This document shows, one piece after another, positions 1 to 11,646 of a DNA stretch of 64,000 nt. Below the pieces are notes generated by a model. That model was not told the origin of the DNA and made no database searches. It saw only the letters and a program-made list of their open reading frames with translations. The stretch is from Sabethes cyaneus (taxonomy: Eukaryota > Arthropoda > Insecta > Diptera > Culicidae): contig NC_071353.1 in NCBI RefSeq assembly GCF_943734655.1, positions 147,604,043-147,668,042 on the forward strand, written 5' to 3'. Each line of letters opens with the position of its first letter. Position 1 is the stretch's first letter. Made by a program: the position numbers and the translations under genes.

Positions 1-735
1 TGCTCAGAGGTGGACTTAGAATGTAGGTTTTTCGAGCAGTTTAATAAAGCTTAGTAAATTGGTGGAAACAATACAAAAACCTGTATCTAATGGTTATACC
101 TAATGGTAATTGTTCAAGCCACTCGCACTGGCTTGACGGTTCCAAACCGAAGGATTTTCTTTGCCACACGGGTGGCGGTCAGATGGCACTTGCACTAATG
201 AAATCAGTACGGATAGTGCAATTTCAGTGATCTTTCACTGAACGAGATCACTTGTTAGCACGCACAAATAACGCGGCGGAACTATTAAAACACCGAACTG
301 ATCTAATTCTGCTTTTCCCACTTTGCTCCGATCAAAGTTGAGGACAAAGCGATAGAACTCTCACACACAATGTGTTACCGGACTGGTTTGGAATTTCGGT
401 TCTGTCTCGAGTGACCGTACGCACTGAATGCTTAGTTTGAACTGATTTTATTCGTATCGATCAGATACGATCGATCATTAATTATTGTCATAGATGGATA
501 GATAAGAGAGTGAATTTTCTCGCGTTATCAAAAGTTCATTAGGTTGTAGGTTCATTAGGTTGTAAGTACAAAATTGCTAATCTAGTATATAAGGCTTTAG
601 CTTTAAGGTAGTTTAGGTAATTTAGGTAACTAAATAATATTTGCTGAGAATTAGGTTTTACAATATAGATCGATTAGATGATTTTAGCTAAGACATTTTC
701 AGTGGCAATATTTAACAGTAATGGTAATGGTGTGT
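1..735. other. AT-rich non-coding DNA
   Basis: No coding region, RNA gene or transposon end was recognised. The only local structure is a short tandem duplication near 536-566 (TTCATTAGGTTGTA-like, two copies). The stretch ends where the first copy of the 0.6-kb repeat begins. Confidence 0.5.
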
Positions 736-1358
736 CAACCCTCCTGCGCTAATTCTTTTATGTCAAAGAACACGTTTGCCGATTTCGAAGAAGAACCGCC
801 CAAGCCTCCCAGAGTTATGGCAGAGCCGCGTTCCTCGTCCCCCTGTCGGTTCCCCTTCCGTCTTACTTGAAACCGATTCCTAATTAGAGGTAGGAGTCAC
901 CCCTCTCCTTTTATCAACCCCAGTGCTAATTTCCTTATGTCAAGGAATATGTGTGCCAGCCTTGATGGAGACCGATTTAGGCGTTCAGGAGTTATGGCGG
1001 AACATACATACAAACATACAAACTTACGTTCACTTTTATACAAATAGATTTGATAAATAAAATCTTGAGTCTTCAGCCTTTTCTGGACAGCTGGACATAA
1101 CCGATCACAGAAGCGAATATAGCGACAAACATCAGCAACTGATGGAACACTATCATACAGGAATTGAAAACAAATTTTTCCAAAGTGACACGTTTTTCGC
1201 TTGGATAGAAAAGATAAACTTAAATAAATCATTCCCACGTCATGGATGTTCTCAAGCAAAGTTTTTCGACCACCGGGTCGAATTACTTTTATTAGCTGCG
1301 AATTGAGAAGATTCAGGTTGCAGTTATTTTGTACAAAATAACATCACTAGAGGAGACA
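736..1358 (+). repeat. Left copy of a 0.6-kb dispersed repeat flanking the minisatellite
   Basis: This segment matches 5013-5679 in the same orientation, with long stretches of near identity: around 811-860, 875-1070 (including GGCGGAACATACATACAAAC) and 1248-1355. It contains an AATAAA motif near 1055. It carries about 175 bp (roughly 1072-1246) that is absent from the right copy, and it lacks the MITE found in the right copy. It may be the 3' part of a non-LTR retrotransposon or an LTR-like terminal repeat. No coding sequence supports either reading. Confidence 0.75.
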
Positions 1359-1569
1359 TATGGAGCGCTCCGCACACGCGCAGCTCAAGACGGCCGAACG
1401 CAGCCCTCACCCCTGCAAAGTAAACCGCTCCCTGTCGGCTAGAAGATTACCTTTTTAACCTCACTGCATCAACAAAACTGCTAGTCACATTCTGTTTCGT
1501 CTCATATACTGTTACTATATACATATTCTGTTTCGTCTCAAAAACATATGTCGTAAAGTGCGATAAAAA

Positions 1570-4500
1570 AAAATGTATGTCCACGATCTTGTCCAACTCC
1601 AAAATGGGCAGGTTCAGAATCTGGTTCAAAACTCGATTCAAAATCTAGTTGGTGGTTTAAAATTTGATCAAAGATTTGGCACAAAATCTGCACTAGAACC
1701 AGCATCTGCTCCAGGTCCTAAATCTGGCCCCAAAGCTGATAAAAAATGTGGTCCATAATCGGGGAAAGGTCCATAATTTGGTACAGAGTTTGGTCTAAAA
1801 TTCGTTCAAAAATGTGGTCCAAAATATTATCCAAATCTGGTCCACATCTGATAAAAATGTGGTCCAAAGTCTGATCTAGAATCTGATGCAGCTCCTAGAT
1901 GCGGTTCAGGTGTAGAATTTGGACCAAAATCTGATCCAAAATGTGATCTAAAATCTGAAGGAGGTTCACGAGCTGATTCTGCTCCAGAATCTGGACCAAA
2001 TATGGCCAAAATCCGATTAAAAGTGTAGACCAAAATCTGGACCAGTTCGAATCAGTTCCAAAATTTGTTACAAAATCTGAAACAAAATTTGTTAATAAAT
2101 GTGGTTCACATAACCTGATCCATAAGCTGGTAAAACATGCGGCTCAAAATCAGGTTTATATTCTGGTTCAGTTCCAGAACCTAAACCAAAATTTGATCCA
2201 AAATCTGATCCAAATATTGACAAGAAATGTGGTCCAGATCCAGATCGGGACAAGGTCTATGAATTGGTTCAGAATATGATCTTGGTCAGGTTCATAACCT
2301 GGTCCAAAATCAATTAATCTAAAATATGTAGCAAAATAATTGTCAAAATTTGGTCCAAATCTGATAAGAATGTGTTCTGGAGTCTGATGCAGTTCCAAGA
2401 TCTAGTTCAGCTCCAAAATCTGGTTAAAAATAATGTTCAAAGACTAATCAAAATGTGGTCTAAAATCTTATCCAAAGTGTGGCCCAAGTCTGAGAAAAAT
2501 GAGGTCCATTATCTGCTCCAGGTCCAAATTTTGGTCCAAAAACCCTGATCAAAGATGTGGTCCGAAATCGTGTTTATGTTATGGTCCAGTTCAACAATTT
2601 GGACCAAAGTTTGCTACAAAATCTGAAAAAATGCGAAAACCTCAAAAAAAAAACGCGGAACGCGGCAAGGTCCACAATCTGATCCAGAATATTGTACGGT
2701 ATGGTCCGAGTCCAGAGTTTGGTCCAAAATGTTATCCAAAATTTTATAAAAATGTAGTCCAAAATTTGGTCTAGAATCTGGTGTAGCTCCAAGATCTGGT
2801 TCAGGTTCAGAATGAGGTTTAAAATAATATCCAAAATGTGGTCCAAACTTAATAAAAAATATTGTCTAAAATCTGATGGACCAACATCTGATTCAGGTCT
2901 AAATATGACCAAAATCTAACAATAAATGTAGTTCATAATTGGTCCTGTCCATAGTTCAAATATGTTCCAATATTAGTCCCTAAATCTGGAATAAAATATG
3001 ATAAAATGTGGTCCACGATTTAGTCCAGGTTTAAAATACCATCTAGGTTCAGAATGTGGCTTTCAAGCTGATCCAAAATCTAATTGGTGGTTTAAAATCT
3101 AATCAAAAACTTAGCCCAAAATCTTTTTCAGGGCCAGCATTTGCTCGAGTTCCAAAATCTGGTCCGAAATCTGATTAAATTTGTGGTCCAAAATCTGGTT
3201 TATATTATGGTCCAGCTCCTTAATCTGAATCAAAGTTTGACCCAAAAACGAGCTCAAGAATAGAAGCAAGGCTCACAATTTGGTCCAAAATATGGATCGA
3301 GTCTGGATCCGGTATCTGGTCCAAAATTCGATCAAAAAAGTGGTTTAAAATTTTATCCAGTATCTAGTCCAAATCTGAAACAATATTTGATGAAAAATGT
3401 GGTCCACGGTGTTGTCTAGGTACAAGTTTGATCCAAAATCTGATGAAAATGCGGTGCACGATCTAATTCAAAGTCCAAAATAAGTTCATAACCTTATCCA
3501 AAATCCGGCTGGTGGTTTGCTACTGGCCCAAAATCCGATAAAAAAGATTAGGTCTTAAATGTGGTTTATATTGTGGTCCAGTTGCATAATTTGGACCAAA
3601 GTTTGACCCAGTTTGGTCCAGAATATCGTTCTGGTCTAGGTCCAGAAATTGGTCCAAAATTCGATCAAGAATGTGGTCCTAAATATTATTCCAAATCTGG
3701 TCCGAATCTGATAAAAATGTAATCCAAAATCTGGTCTAACATCCGACGCAGCTTCAGGATCTGGGCCAGGCCCAGAATGTGGTTCTGGTTCGGAATCTAA
3801 ACAATAATGACGTTCAAAAACTGGTCCAGTTCTGACAATAATGTGGTCCAAAATCTGATGCAAGTCCAAAATCTGGCTCAAGACCTGAATATGGTCCAGA
3901 CTAAGTCTAGAAACTTTGTTCCAAAATCTGGTCCGAAATCGAATAAAAAAGTGGTTTAAAATGTGATCCAAGTTAAGGATTTCCTCCAGGTCTAAAATCT
4001 GGTTTTGGTTCAGAATGTTGGCGAATGTATGGTCCATAATCTGGTAAAAAATGTGGTAAAGTATGGCCCACAATCTAGTCCAAACCTGTTCCACCGGCTG
4101 GGCGGTCTGTCGGTAGAGAAGTGTCAAGATCTTAAGAACGTCTATACCCAGACCAGGCTTTGCTTTATGCTGTTCCAAAATCTGAAACAAAATTGGATAA
4201 AAAATGCGGTCCATAATATAGTCCAGGTCCAAAATATAATCTAGCTCCAGAATCAGATCCAAAATCTCGATGGTGAATTAAAATCTGATCACAAATGTGG
4301 CCCAAAATCTGATCCATAATATGATTCCGAGTCTGGTCCAGGCCTAAAATTTGGCCTTGGTCCAAAATCCAAGCGTAGTCCAAAATCTGGCCCAGAATCT
4401 AGTTTGAATTTGTTACAAAATTTGATAAAAAAAAATTTGGTCCACGATCTAGTCCAGGTGCAGAATCTGGTTCAAAATCTGGTTGGTGGTTTAAAATCTG

Positions 4501-4825
4501 ATCAAAAACTTGGCCCAAAATCTCCACCAGGACCAGCATTTGCTCCAGGCCTAAAATATGATAAAAAATGTAGTTCAAAATCTGATTTGCATTCTGGTCC
4601 AGTTCCAGAATCTGGACCAAAATTTAATCCAAAGTTTGATAAAAAATGTAGTTCATAATCTGGTCTCAAATTCGATTAAAAAAGTATGGTCCAAAACATT
4701 GCCCAAAATCTGATCCAAGTCAGATAAAAATGGGGTTCAAAATCTGGTCCAGAATCTGATGCAGTTCCAAAATCTGGTTCTTGTTCAGAATGTCAAGATC
4801 GGGTCTAGAATCTGGGTCCAACTCG
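1570..4825. repeat. Degenerate minisatellite, 12-bp unit, with higher-order landmarks
   Basis: About 3.25 kb is built from variants of a 12-bp unit close to CCAAAATCTGGT, in many places in exact 12-bp register (for example 2195-2240). Recurrent longer blocks show higher-order organisation. GGTGGTTT occurs at about 1651, 3086, 3511 and 4485, usually followed by a gap, then a catTTGCTCC-like block, a GGACCAAAGTTT block and a GATGCAGTTCC-like block (about 1888, 2380, 3745, 3860, 4760). Spacing between landmarks is irregular (about 0.4-1.4 kb). Twelve is divisible by three, so every frame repeats a 4-residue motif and long frames stay open by chance. The ORFs here, up to about 208 codons, are not genes. 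Confidence 0.85.
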
Positions 4826-5012
4826 TAAAAAAAATTTGCTTGCCGATGCCTGGTGTATATATTCAATTTGCGAATTCTCCAACCTCTGCCCACACAGATA
4901 ACAGCTCGCCGAGATCGATATTGGCAAACCCCAACTTCGATATTGGCAAAATGCAACTTTATCCATTTGAACCGTTCACTTTCCACCTTGAAGAGATCAC
5001 CCCCCATTGTGA

Positions 5013-5679
5013 ACTCTCCTGCGGCAATTCTTTTATGTCAAAGGACATTCCAAGTAACAATGTGTGTTTTATTGTACTCTTATGGTGGTCTTCAAGACCA
5101 ATTGTAGCCTTAAATACCATCATAAGAGTATAATAAAACCCCAATTGTTACTTAGGATGTTTGCCGAGTTCGATGAAGTTATGACAGAGCCGCGTTCCTC
5201 GTCCCCCTGTCGGTTCCCCTTCCGGCAGCTCCCCACCCCCTCCATAACCTCCCACCCTTTCTTGTCACCCAGACACTCGCGCAGCTGCAATCGGTCTAAA
5301 TGCAACAGAAACCGATTCCTCACTAGAGGTAGGAGTCACCCCTCTCCTTTTATCAACCCCAGTGCTAATTTCCTTATGTCAAGGAACATGTGTGCCAGGC
5401 TTGATGGAGAGAGACCGGTTAAGGCGTTCTGGAGTGATGGCGGAACATACATACAAACATACAAACTTACTTTTATACAGATAGATTTGACAAATAAAAT
5501 CTTGAGTCTTGAGTTCTCAAGCAAAGTTTTTCGACCACCGAGAAAACTTTTATTAGCTGCCGCAAACGGTAGAAAATCCAAATTGAGAAGATTCAGGCCA
5601 GATTCAGTTGATCATATCTGTAGCTCCGTTTCCTCCAGAAGCATGCAGTTATTTACAAAATAACTTCACTAGCGGAGAG
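5013..5679 (+). repeat. Right copy of the 0.6-kb dispersed repeat
   Basis: This is a direct repeat of 736-1358. Together the two copies bracket the 12-bp minisatellite. The copy is interrupted by a 108-bp MITE at 5049-5156 and has about 100 bp (5550-5640) not seen in the left copy. It has the same AATAAA motif and the same short-repeat tail, with ACATACATACAAAC near 5446-5465. Confidence 0.75.
5049..5156. mobile_element. 108-bp hairpin MITE of the CCCAAGTAACA group
   Basis: The ends are TCCAAGTAACAATG and CAATTGTTACTTAGG, which are inverted repeats. Inner sequence also pairs (TTATTGTACTCTTATGG with its complement near 5117-5135), so the element folds into one long hairpin. The paralogous repeat at about 760-775 lacks it. 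Comparing the two gives an empty site and a 2-bp AT duplication at 5047-5048 and 5157-5158. The element is non-coding and would depend on a transposase supplied elsewhere. Superfamily not assigned. Confidence 0.8.
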
Positions 5680-7875
5680 CAAATTGCACAGTAAAGTAGT
5701 AGGTAGGTACGTGAAAACGAAGCTTTCAATTTGGTTTCAAACGTTCTGCGTTTTTTTCTCCCTGTGGTTCGTGGAACCACCGGGTACAGCCTCCGGGTTT
5801 CATATCGCACACAAGCAAACAGCACCGCTGTTGCTGCCAAAGGCCACGGCAGCAGCGCTTGAATGGCGAAAGTCGAAAGTCAATTTGCCTGCCACTAGCC
5901 TGCCACTGACTGGCTGGCAGGCTGGCTGGTAGCAGCAAATCAGAACTGACTGACTGGAGACTGACAGACAGAGGCGAAAGGTGAAATAGCAACATTATCG
6001 GCGGCAACAACGTCGCTCGCCAGAAGAGCACCATCATTATCGTTGGCGTCGGCGACGATGTTATAATGGAAGTCAAAGTGGCCCCCTGTGCCGCACGTGG
6101 TCGTATTATCATGCATATCTGTAGCATAGCTACTAGGTCTCCTTTTGCTGCGGTCGTCGTGTCTGTCGGTACGGTATACGGTTCGGTTCGGTTCGGTAGG
6201 AAACTATAACTAACGGTCGTGAACTGAACGCTGAAGAATGTTTTCAAACTTATTAGCGTCGCAAACAACATTCCAGTCAGCCACCACAACGGCAAAGGCT
6301 TCACCGTTGTCGAGTCCCCCGTTCGTTCGTAGGTATTTCCTAGAAACCAGCACGTGGCTAACTGTGATTGGCTTTGTTTGTTGTCTGAGTTGACGTTCGA
6401 TTCCGCCGCATGCAGCCATTCGCTTTTCGGTGGGGTTCAGTTAGTGCGCAGCCAGTTTTAGTGAACTTTAAAAATTAGGTTTTTTTCTCGGCCTTTGCAC
6501 GTTTCAGCTGTCAACGTATCGGCTAGCGCCATTTATCACCACCTCCGGTGGTGCGGTCGTGTAAGCTGTGACCAATGTCACCCACACGGAGTGTGGACCC
6601 GATGTCACACTATATCCATCCATCCATTGCTACCTACTTCTGCCACTACGACGGACGGTAAGATGTGGAATCGCAACACGTTGGCGTTGTCATTTCAACA
6701 AATTGAATTATCTTTTGAAAAGGGTGCTGCTAACACAGAGAAAGAGAAATTGTGTGACACCCGACAACAGAGGGGCAAATAAAATACGTTGATGATGACC
6801 GATTACGAGCTTGGGAATGTGATGGGATCTCCGTCTGTGTCGTGATGGGAATTGAAAACATTCCCGAGGACTGTGGTATTCATGCAGAGTATTAGCAGAC
6901 TTGATTTAATCGAGCAGCAAATTTCTAAAGCGCAGTCGGTAATTTGTATCAATTCATGGGAAAGGATTTCCATTTTCCCACATTCTAATCCTGACCGTAA
7001 AACCCGAATCGGTTTGATCTTCCGGCAAGCCGGTTTGAATACCGCTGTTTAATTACGTTTATGTTAGTGCGTCTTTTCCGGAAGATTGACGTGCTAAGTA
7101 GGCCAATTAATTACAGTGGGACCCACGCACGCACACTCACACACACACATGAACAAGGCAAAGCTCCTTATCGTTTCGTCAGCATTCGTAATGGTTCTGA
7201 CATGACATTCAAAGCCATCGGAAAGTGTAATTCACAAAGCGGAAGGATCGCACATATATGCTGTGCATCCTCCTCATTTCGATATCATGAAAGTCTTCCA
7301 TTTCTTCGAAAACGACTCGATTCGGGCGTACCTAACACAACCCCTTTCTCACATTACCGGATGGTCCGGTTGTTACATTCAAACGCCGACGATGGACTTA
7401 ATTTTACCATTATAGAATTCACCGGTCAGCCGGTCAGTATTAGTCAGCAAATTGCTATTATAAGCTAATGATATCCTCTGAATGGAACACGTGGCGTGCA
7501 ATGCGGAAGCTCTTTCGTGCGTCCACCCGGACGCCCGTCCGCTTTGTATGGATGCCTTCCGATGATTCCGACCAATATGTTGGGGTTGGGGTGGACTTTT
7601 TTGTCCTGTGTGCTTTGCGTTTGCTACTTGGTTTGCCTTTGTCTGCGGAAAACCAGAGCGTTGTAATGCCTGGAACCGGCCAGGGAAGCCGGAAGCCGAT
7701 TGAAGCAAGCGAACGACAATGGTAAGATTTATTGCTTGGACCATCGCCGTTTTATTTTCTTTTTTTTTTTTGTGCCGCAAAGCCACCGCTTTTGTGAGCA
7801 ATATTTGGCTGGCAAAATGCTCCTGTAGGTTTAGGTCCGATTTGACGATTACACAATAAAATAAATCACAATGTG
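5680..7875. other. Intergenic DNA without a recognised gene
   Basis: Several open frames exist on both strands but none shows a recognisable domain. Local features are CTGCC/GGCAG inverted short repeats at about 5888-5933, a GGTTC triplet run at 6178-6200, a TTCAGTT initiator-like site at 6436-6442 without a clear downstream element, and a short CA run near 7135-7150. It could hold an upstream exon or promoter, but nothing decisive is visible. Confidence 0.35.
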
Positions 7876-8330
7876 GCCACTTTTGAGTCCGTTATCAGCT
7901 GGGTCTTAAATGTGGTGACGTCGAATGGAAGAGATTTGGATCGGCATAAAAGTGGAAATAAAAAAACATCAACGCAACAAAATTGCAATGGTTGTTAAGC
8001 GTCTGAAGACAACCGATGACGAAAGAGCCTTTGTAGCTTTGCATTTGAAACAAAAAACGATGGGAAAACGTCAAAAAGATGCCACAATAGAGATAAGAAA
8101 AAACCAAAAAGACGACACCGAATGACAATAAAAGGCGTTCCAAAAGCGTAAAAAAAGTGACAAAACAAACAAAAAGGAGATGAAACGATGACGAAAATGT
8201 GATAGATAGACGAAGAAAAAACAGTCAAAAGACAACATTTTTAACAACAGAAAACGACGCAAAAATGGCAAAAAAGTGACGAAAAGACAACAAGGGCAGC
8301 TCATTATGCGATGGGAATGAATGAATGAAG
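7876..8330 (+). repeat. A-rich degenerate repeat with a conserved head
   Basis: The head begins ACTTTTGAGTCCGTTATC and continues with related sequence through GCAATGGTTGTTAAGC. The same head recurs at 16195-16325. It is followed by a degenerate A-rich tract with a unit near GACAAAAAGACG. The composition resembles 13321-14320 on the other side of the copia element, so the copia probably inserted near an older A-rich repeat region. Confidence 0.6.
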
Positions 8331-8476
8331 CTTGAACGATTTGATACCGGCTTCCCACACACCACCGAAGTGTGGGCAGCGTACCGGGATGAATCGAAAC
8401 TCGATGCCCCGCTCTCTGAAGACAGTAGGTACTCCACTCTGAGGGCAGAAACAGTTGAAGAAAGCCATGACGAGCA

Positions 8477-8646
8477 TGTTAGATGTACAACCCTAGCGCA
8501 ACCGTTACTGACAATAACAGATAGACACTCGTTGTGTTACACCTGAATAGGTTATAAACCATTGTAATGTATTTATTATATTCTTCTTCAATTAGCTACC
8601 TTTCAATAAACACGTGCTAAACTACGCTCTGCTATCTATTTTATTA
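8477..8646 (+). repeat. 5' LTR of the copia element
   Basis: It starts TGTTAGATG and ends TTTTATTA, directly before the primer site. The end is unusual because it is not CA, but it is fixed by the identical 3' LTR and by the GAGCA duplication outside both. A TATAAA is at 8553-8558 and an AATAAA polyadenylation signal at 8605-8610, so U3, R and U5 are all short. Confidence 0.95.
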
Positions 8647-8663
8647 GGTTATGGGCCCAGCAC
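8647..8663 (+). other. Primer-binding site, initiator-tRNA-Met internal type
   Basis: GGTTATGGGCCCAGCAC abuts the 5' LTR. Drosophila copia uses a very similar site that pairs with the internal part of initiator tRNA-Met rather than its 3' end. Placement and sequence agree with that mode of priming. Confidence 0.85.
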
Positions 8664-8717
8664 TTAGTTGGAAGAAAAATCCAACAGGAATATAAGTGCA
8701 TTGCGTGACACGTGAAA

Positions 8718-9835
8718 ATGAGTGAAGAAAAACTGTGGCTGTTCGACGGAATGAATTTCGGAAACTGGAAGTTTCGCATCGAGACGCTGATGGAGGATAA
8801 AAATTTGTTGGACTGTCTGGAGAGGGCGATTGCTGACGAGGAGTACGCGACGGATCTCCCGGAAGACACAGCGGCTGTCAAGGCGGAGAAGAAGAAGAAA
8901 CTGGACGAGCGAATTGCTAGAGACCGGAAGTGCAAAAATTTGTTAATCCATCGAATAGGAGAGGATCAGCTGGATTACGTGAAGGACAAGCGAACGGCGA
9001 AAGAAGCGTGGGACGCTTTGAAGAACGCATTCGAGCGCGTTGGTATCGCCGGCAAGTTGTTCCTGAAGAAACGGTTCCAGCGGTTACGGTTGATCGAAGG
9101 CGAAAATGTCAAACCATTCCTGCTACAGTTCGAAAAAGTGCTACGTGAAATGAAGGCTGCCGGAGTGAAAATTGACGAGGAAGATGTCGTTTGCCAACTT
9201 TTGCTGGCGCTGCCGGAGTCTTATAACGCATTGATTACGGCTTTGGAAACCATCCAACCGGAGCAGCTAACTTTGGAATATGTCAAAAAGCGGCTAATGG
9301 ACGAGTCAGTAAAACGGGCTAATCAAACGGATTCTGCAGAAGATAACGTAGGCGAAACGGCTTTTACTGGGAAGAAATCTGGACTGAAGTGTTTTGAATG
9401 CGGCCGATTTGGACACAAGCGAGTTGACTGTCCCGATTATCGATTGACGAGGGAGAAGGAACGCGAAACAAGTGTATGGCAAAAGAGAAAAATGAACCGA
9501 AAGTCTAAAGGTAACGCACACGCTACGTATGACAGTGACACTTTGTTTATTGCTACCACCACGGCTACCACGGGCGTGAGTGCATTCTCTACGTCAATTG
9601 AAACGTCAAGCAAGCGAATTGCATGGTTTTTAGATTCTGGTGCAACAGATCATATGGTCAAAGACAAATTTTTATTCGACGAGCTGCACCCACTGGAACG
9701 AAAAGTGTACATTTCTGTAGCCAAATCTGGACAAGCTATTGTGGCCAAGTTTGCAGGTACAATCCGTGTCGACATGCTGATCGATGGGAAAAGGCAACCA
9801 TCGGTGGTAAAGGATGTCTGTTCGTCGGGTTGAAG
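8718..9835 (+). pseudogene. copia gag and protease portion, frame-broken at 3' end
   Basis: The ATG at 8718 is the likely start; an in-frame GTG two codons earlier is not needed. The N-terminal half resembles the copia-type gag domain (LFDG...NFGNWKF near residues 8-19). A CCHC zinc knuckle, CFECGRFGHKRVDC, lies around 9390-9431. The aspartic protease motif WFLDSGATDHM is at about 9625-9657. The frame ends at a TGA near 9832, just where the sequence should continue from protease into the integrase region. A run of codons expected between these parts appears missing, consistent with a small deletion at a short repeat (GATGTCTG-like). The downstream frame overlaps by about 20 nt. Confidence 0.93.
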
Positions 9836-11646
9836 ACAGCGGCATGACCGTGAAGATTGCTGGAGAAAAAGTGACAATTCGGAAGGCTGAGCGGCTTGTT
9901 TGCGTCGGATACAGAAAAGGCCAATTGTATACCCTTGAAGTGTATTCTCGTGATGATACGGGATCAGCAGATGTTTGCGCCATGACAACGAAAATCGACA
10001 ACTTCGATTTATGGCATCGAAGGTATGGCCATCTAGGAGAGGTTAATCTGAAGAATCTTTGGAAGCACGATATGATTGAGACGGCAGTGAAAATTCGTGA
10101 GTGGCCCGATCGATGTATATGTGAAGTGTGCCTGGCAGGTAAACAGACGAGACAACCGTTCAATGATGTTGTTGAGAGACGATCATCTCGCCCACTAGAA
10201 CTCATCCATTCTGACGTATGTGGACCATTCACTCCGACTACGTGGAATAGGAAGCGTTTTTACGTATCGTTTATGGATGATTACAGCCATTTTACGATGG
10301 TCTATTTGCTTGAATCGAAAGATGAGGTGAAGGAAAAATTTGAACAGTATTGTGCACAGGCGACGTCATTCTTTGGCACAAAGGTATCGAGATTCAGGTG
10401 CGACAACGGTGGGGAGTATACCAGCAAATCGTTCAAAAAGTATTGCCGCACTGGGGGAATCCATATGGAGACTACTGTTCCATATAGTCCGCAACAGAAC
10501 GGAGTTGCCGAGCGATTAAATCGCACTCTGTTGGATAAGTCTCGCTCCATGTTACTAGATGCTGGTTTACCGAAATCATTGTGGGGTGAAGCTGTGCTCA
10601 CTGCTGCTTACATCCTGAATAGAAGCCCGACTGCTGCTCTAGAGGAAAGGAAAACCCCGTTCGAAATGTGGTACAATAAGAAACCTAACGTAGATAAGAT
10701 GCGGGTATTTGGTTCAACCGCTTTCACATGGCTGCCACAACAGAAGCGTGGTAAATTGGATCCAAGAAGTGAGAAGAACGTTATGGTCGGATATGCTACC
10801 AATGGCTACAGGATTTGGAATCCTAGGAAGAAGACTACTTATACATCTCGTGATGTTGTTTTCGACGAGAACAAGAAGGCAGTGCAGAATCAAGAACCGG
10901 TAAAGGCAATCTATGATTCTAACGAAGGTGAAATTGATCTGGAGGAGGACGATTTGTCCGCGCCGACTGGAGCAGCAGAAGCTGAACTATCCAAAAATAG
11001 TGATTCTGATGATACAGAATGGGACGAAGCTGCCGGTGCGCTCCCTCCACAGTCAGAAGTGAACAACTGCCCTGCAGAAATGTCCACGAGGCAAAGTGGA
11101 CGGGAGCGCAGACTCCCCGGTAAGTTTATCGATTACGTTACTGGTTTTGAAACAAATACTGGCAGTTCGTGTCTCGCAGGTTCTACTGGCGGTTCCCAGA
11201 CAACAGACGCTGTAATGGCTTTTGCGTTGAATGCGGAAGCGTTCGTAGATGATCTTCCGTCAACAATCGATGGGCTGAGAAAGCGAGCAGACTGGGTTCA
11301 GTGGAAGGCGGCCATCGAGAGTGAGCTGGAATCGCTTCGGAAAAATGAGACATGGGAACTTGTACCCAAACCGGCAGGAAAACACCTTGTGGACTGCAAG
11401 TGGGTCTTCAAGATGAAGTACGACGATGCAGGAAATGTGGATCGCTACAAGGCCCGGCTAGTGGCAAAAGGCTACTCACAACGAAAAGGATTCGATTTCG
11501 ACGAGACGTACGCACCCGTGGCCAGAATTACTACCGTTAGGGCGCTTCTGGCAGTGGCGAACAAGAAAGGATACCATATGCATCAGATGGATGTTCGGAC
11601 AGCCTTCCTCAACGGCGTACTAAAAGAGGAAATATATATGCGATAA
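9814..11646 (+). pseudogene. copia integrase and reverse transcriptase N-terminal part, ended by a nonsense codon
   Basis: The integrase zinc-binding HHCC is visible (LWHRRYGH then CICEVC, about residues 67-106 of this frame). It is followed by the catalytic triad D134 (HSDVCGPF), D197 (CDNGGEY) and E233 (AERLNRT); the D-E spacing of 35 residues is typical of copia. After an acidic linker, the RT begins near residue 480 with WVFKMKYDDAGN, ARLVAKGYSQ and the catalytic MDVRTAFLNG. A TAA at 11644-11646 stops translation where the family continues with a glutamine-proline-glutamate-type motif; a single C-to-T change would explain it. The three integrase catalytic acids are intact, so the lesion is confined to RT expression. 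Confidence 0.95.

Noticed and set aside
3636..4262. 208-codon minus-strand ORF rich in I, L, D, Q
   Set aside because: It is a translation of the 12-bp minisatellite. The period is a multiple of three and equivalent frames exist on both strands.
736..5679. LTR retrotransposon with the 0.6-kb repeats as LTRs
   Set aside because: There is no primer-binding site after the left copy, no purine tract before the right copy and no coding region. It is kept only as a hypothesis.
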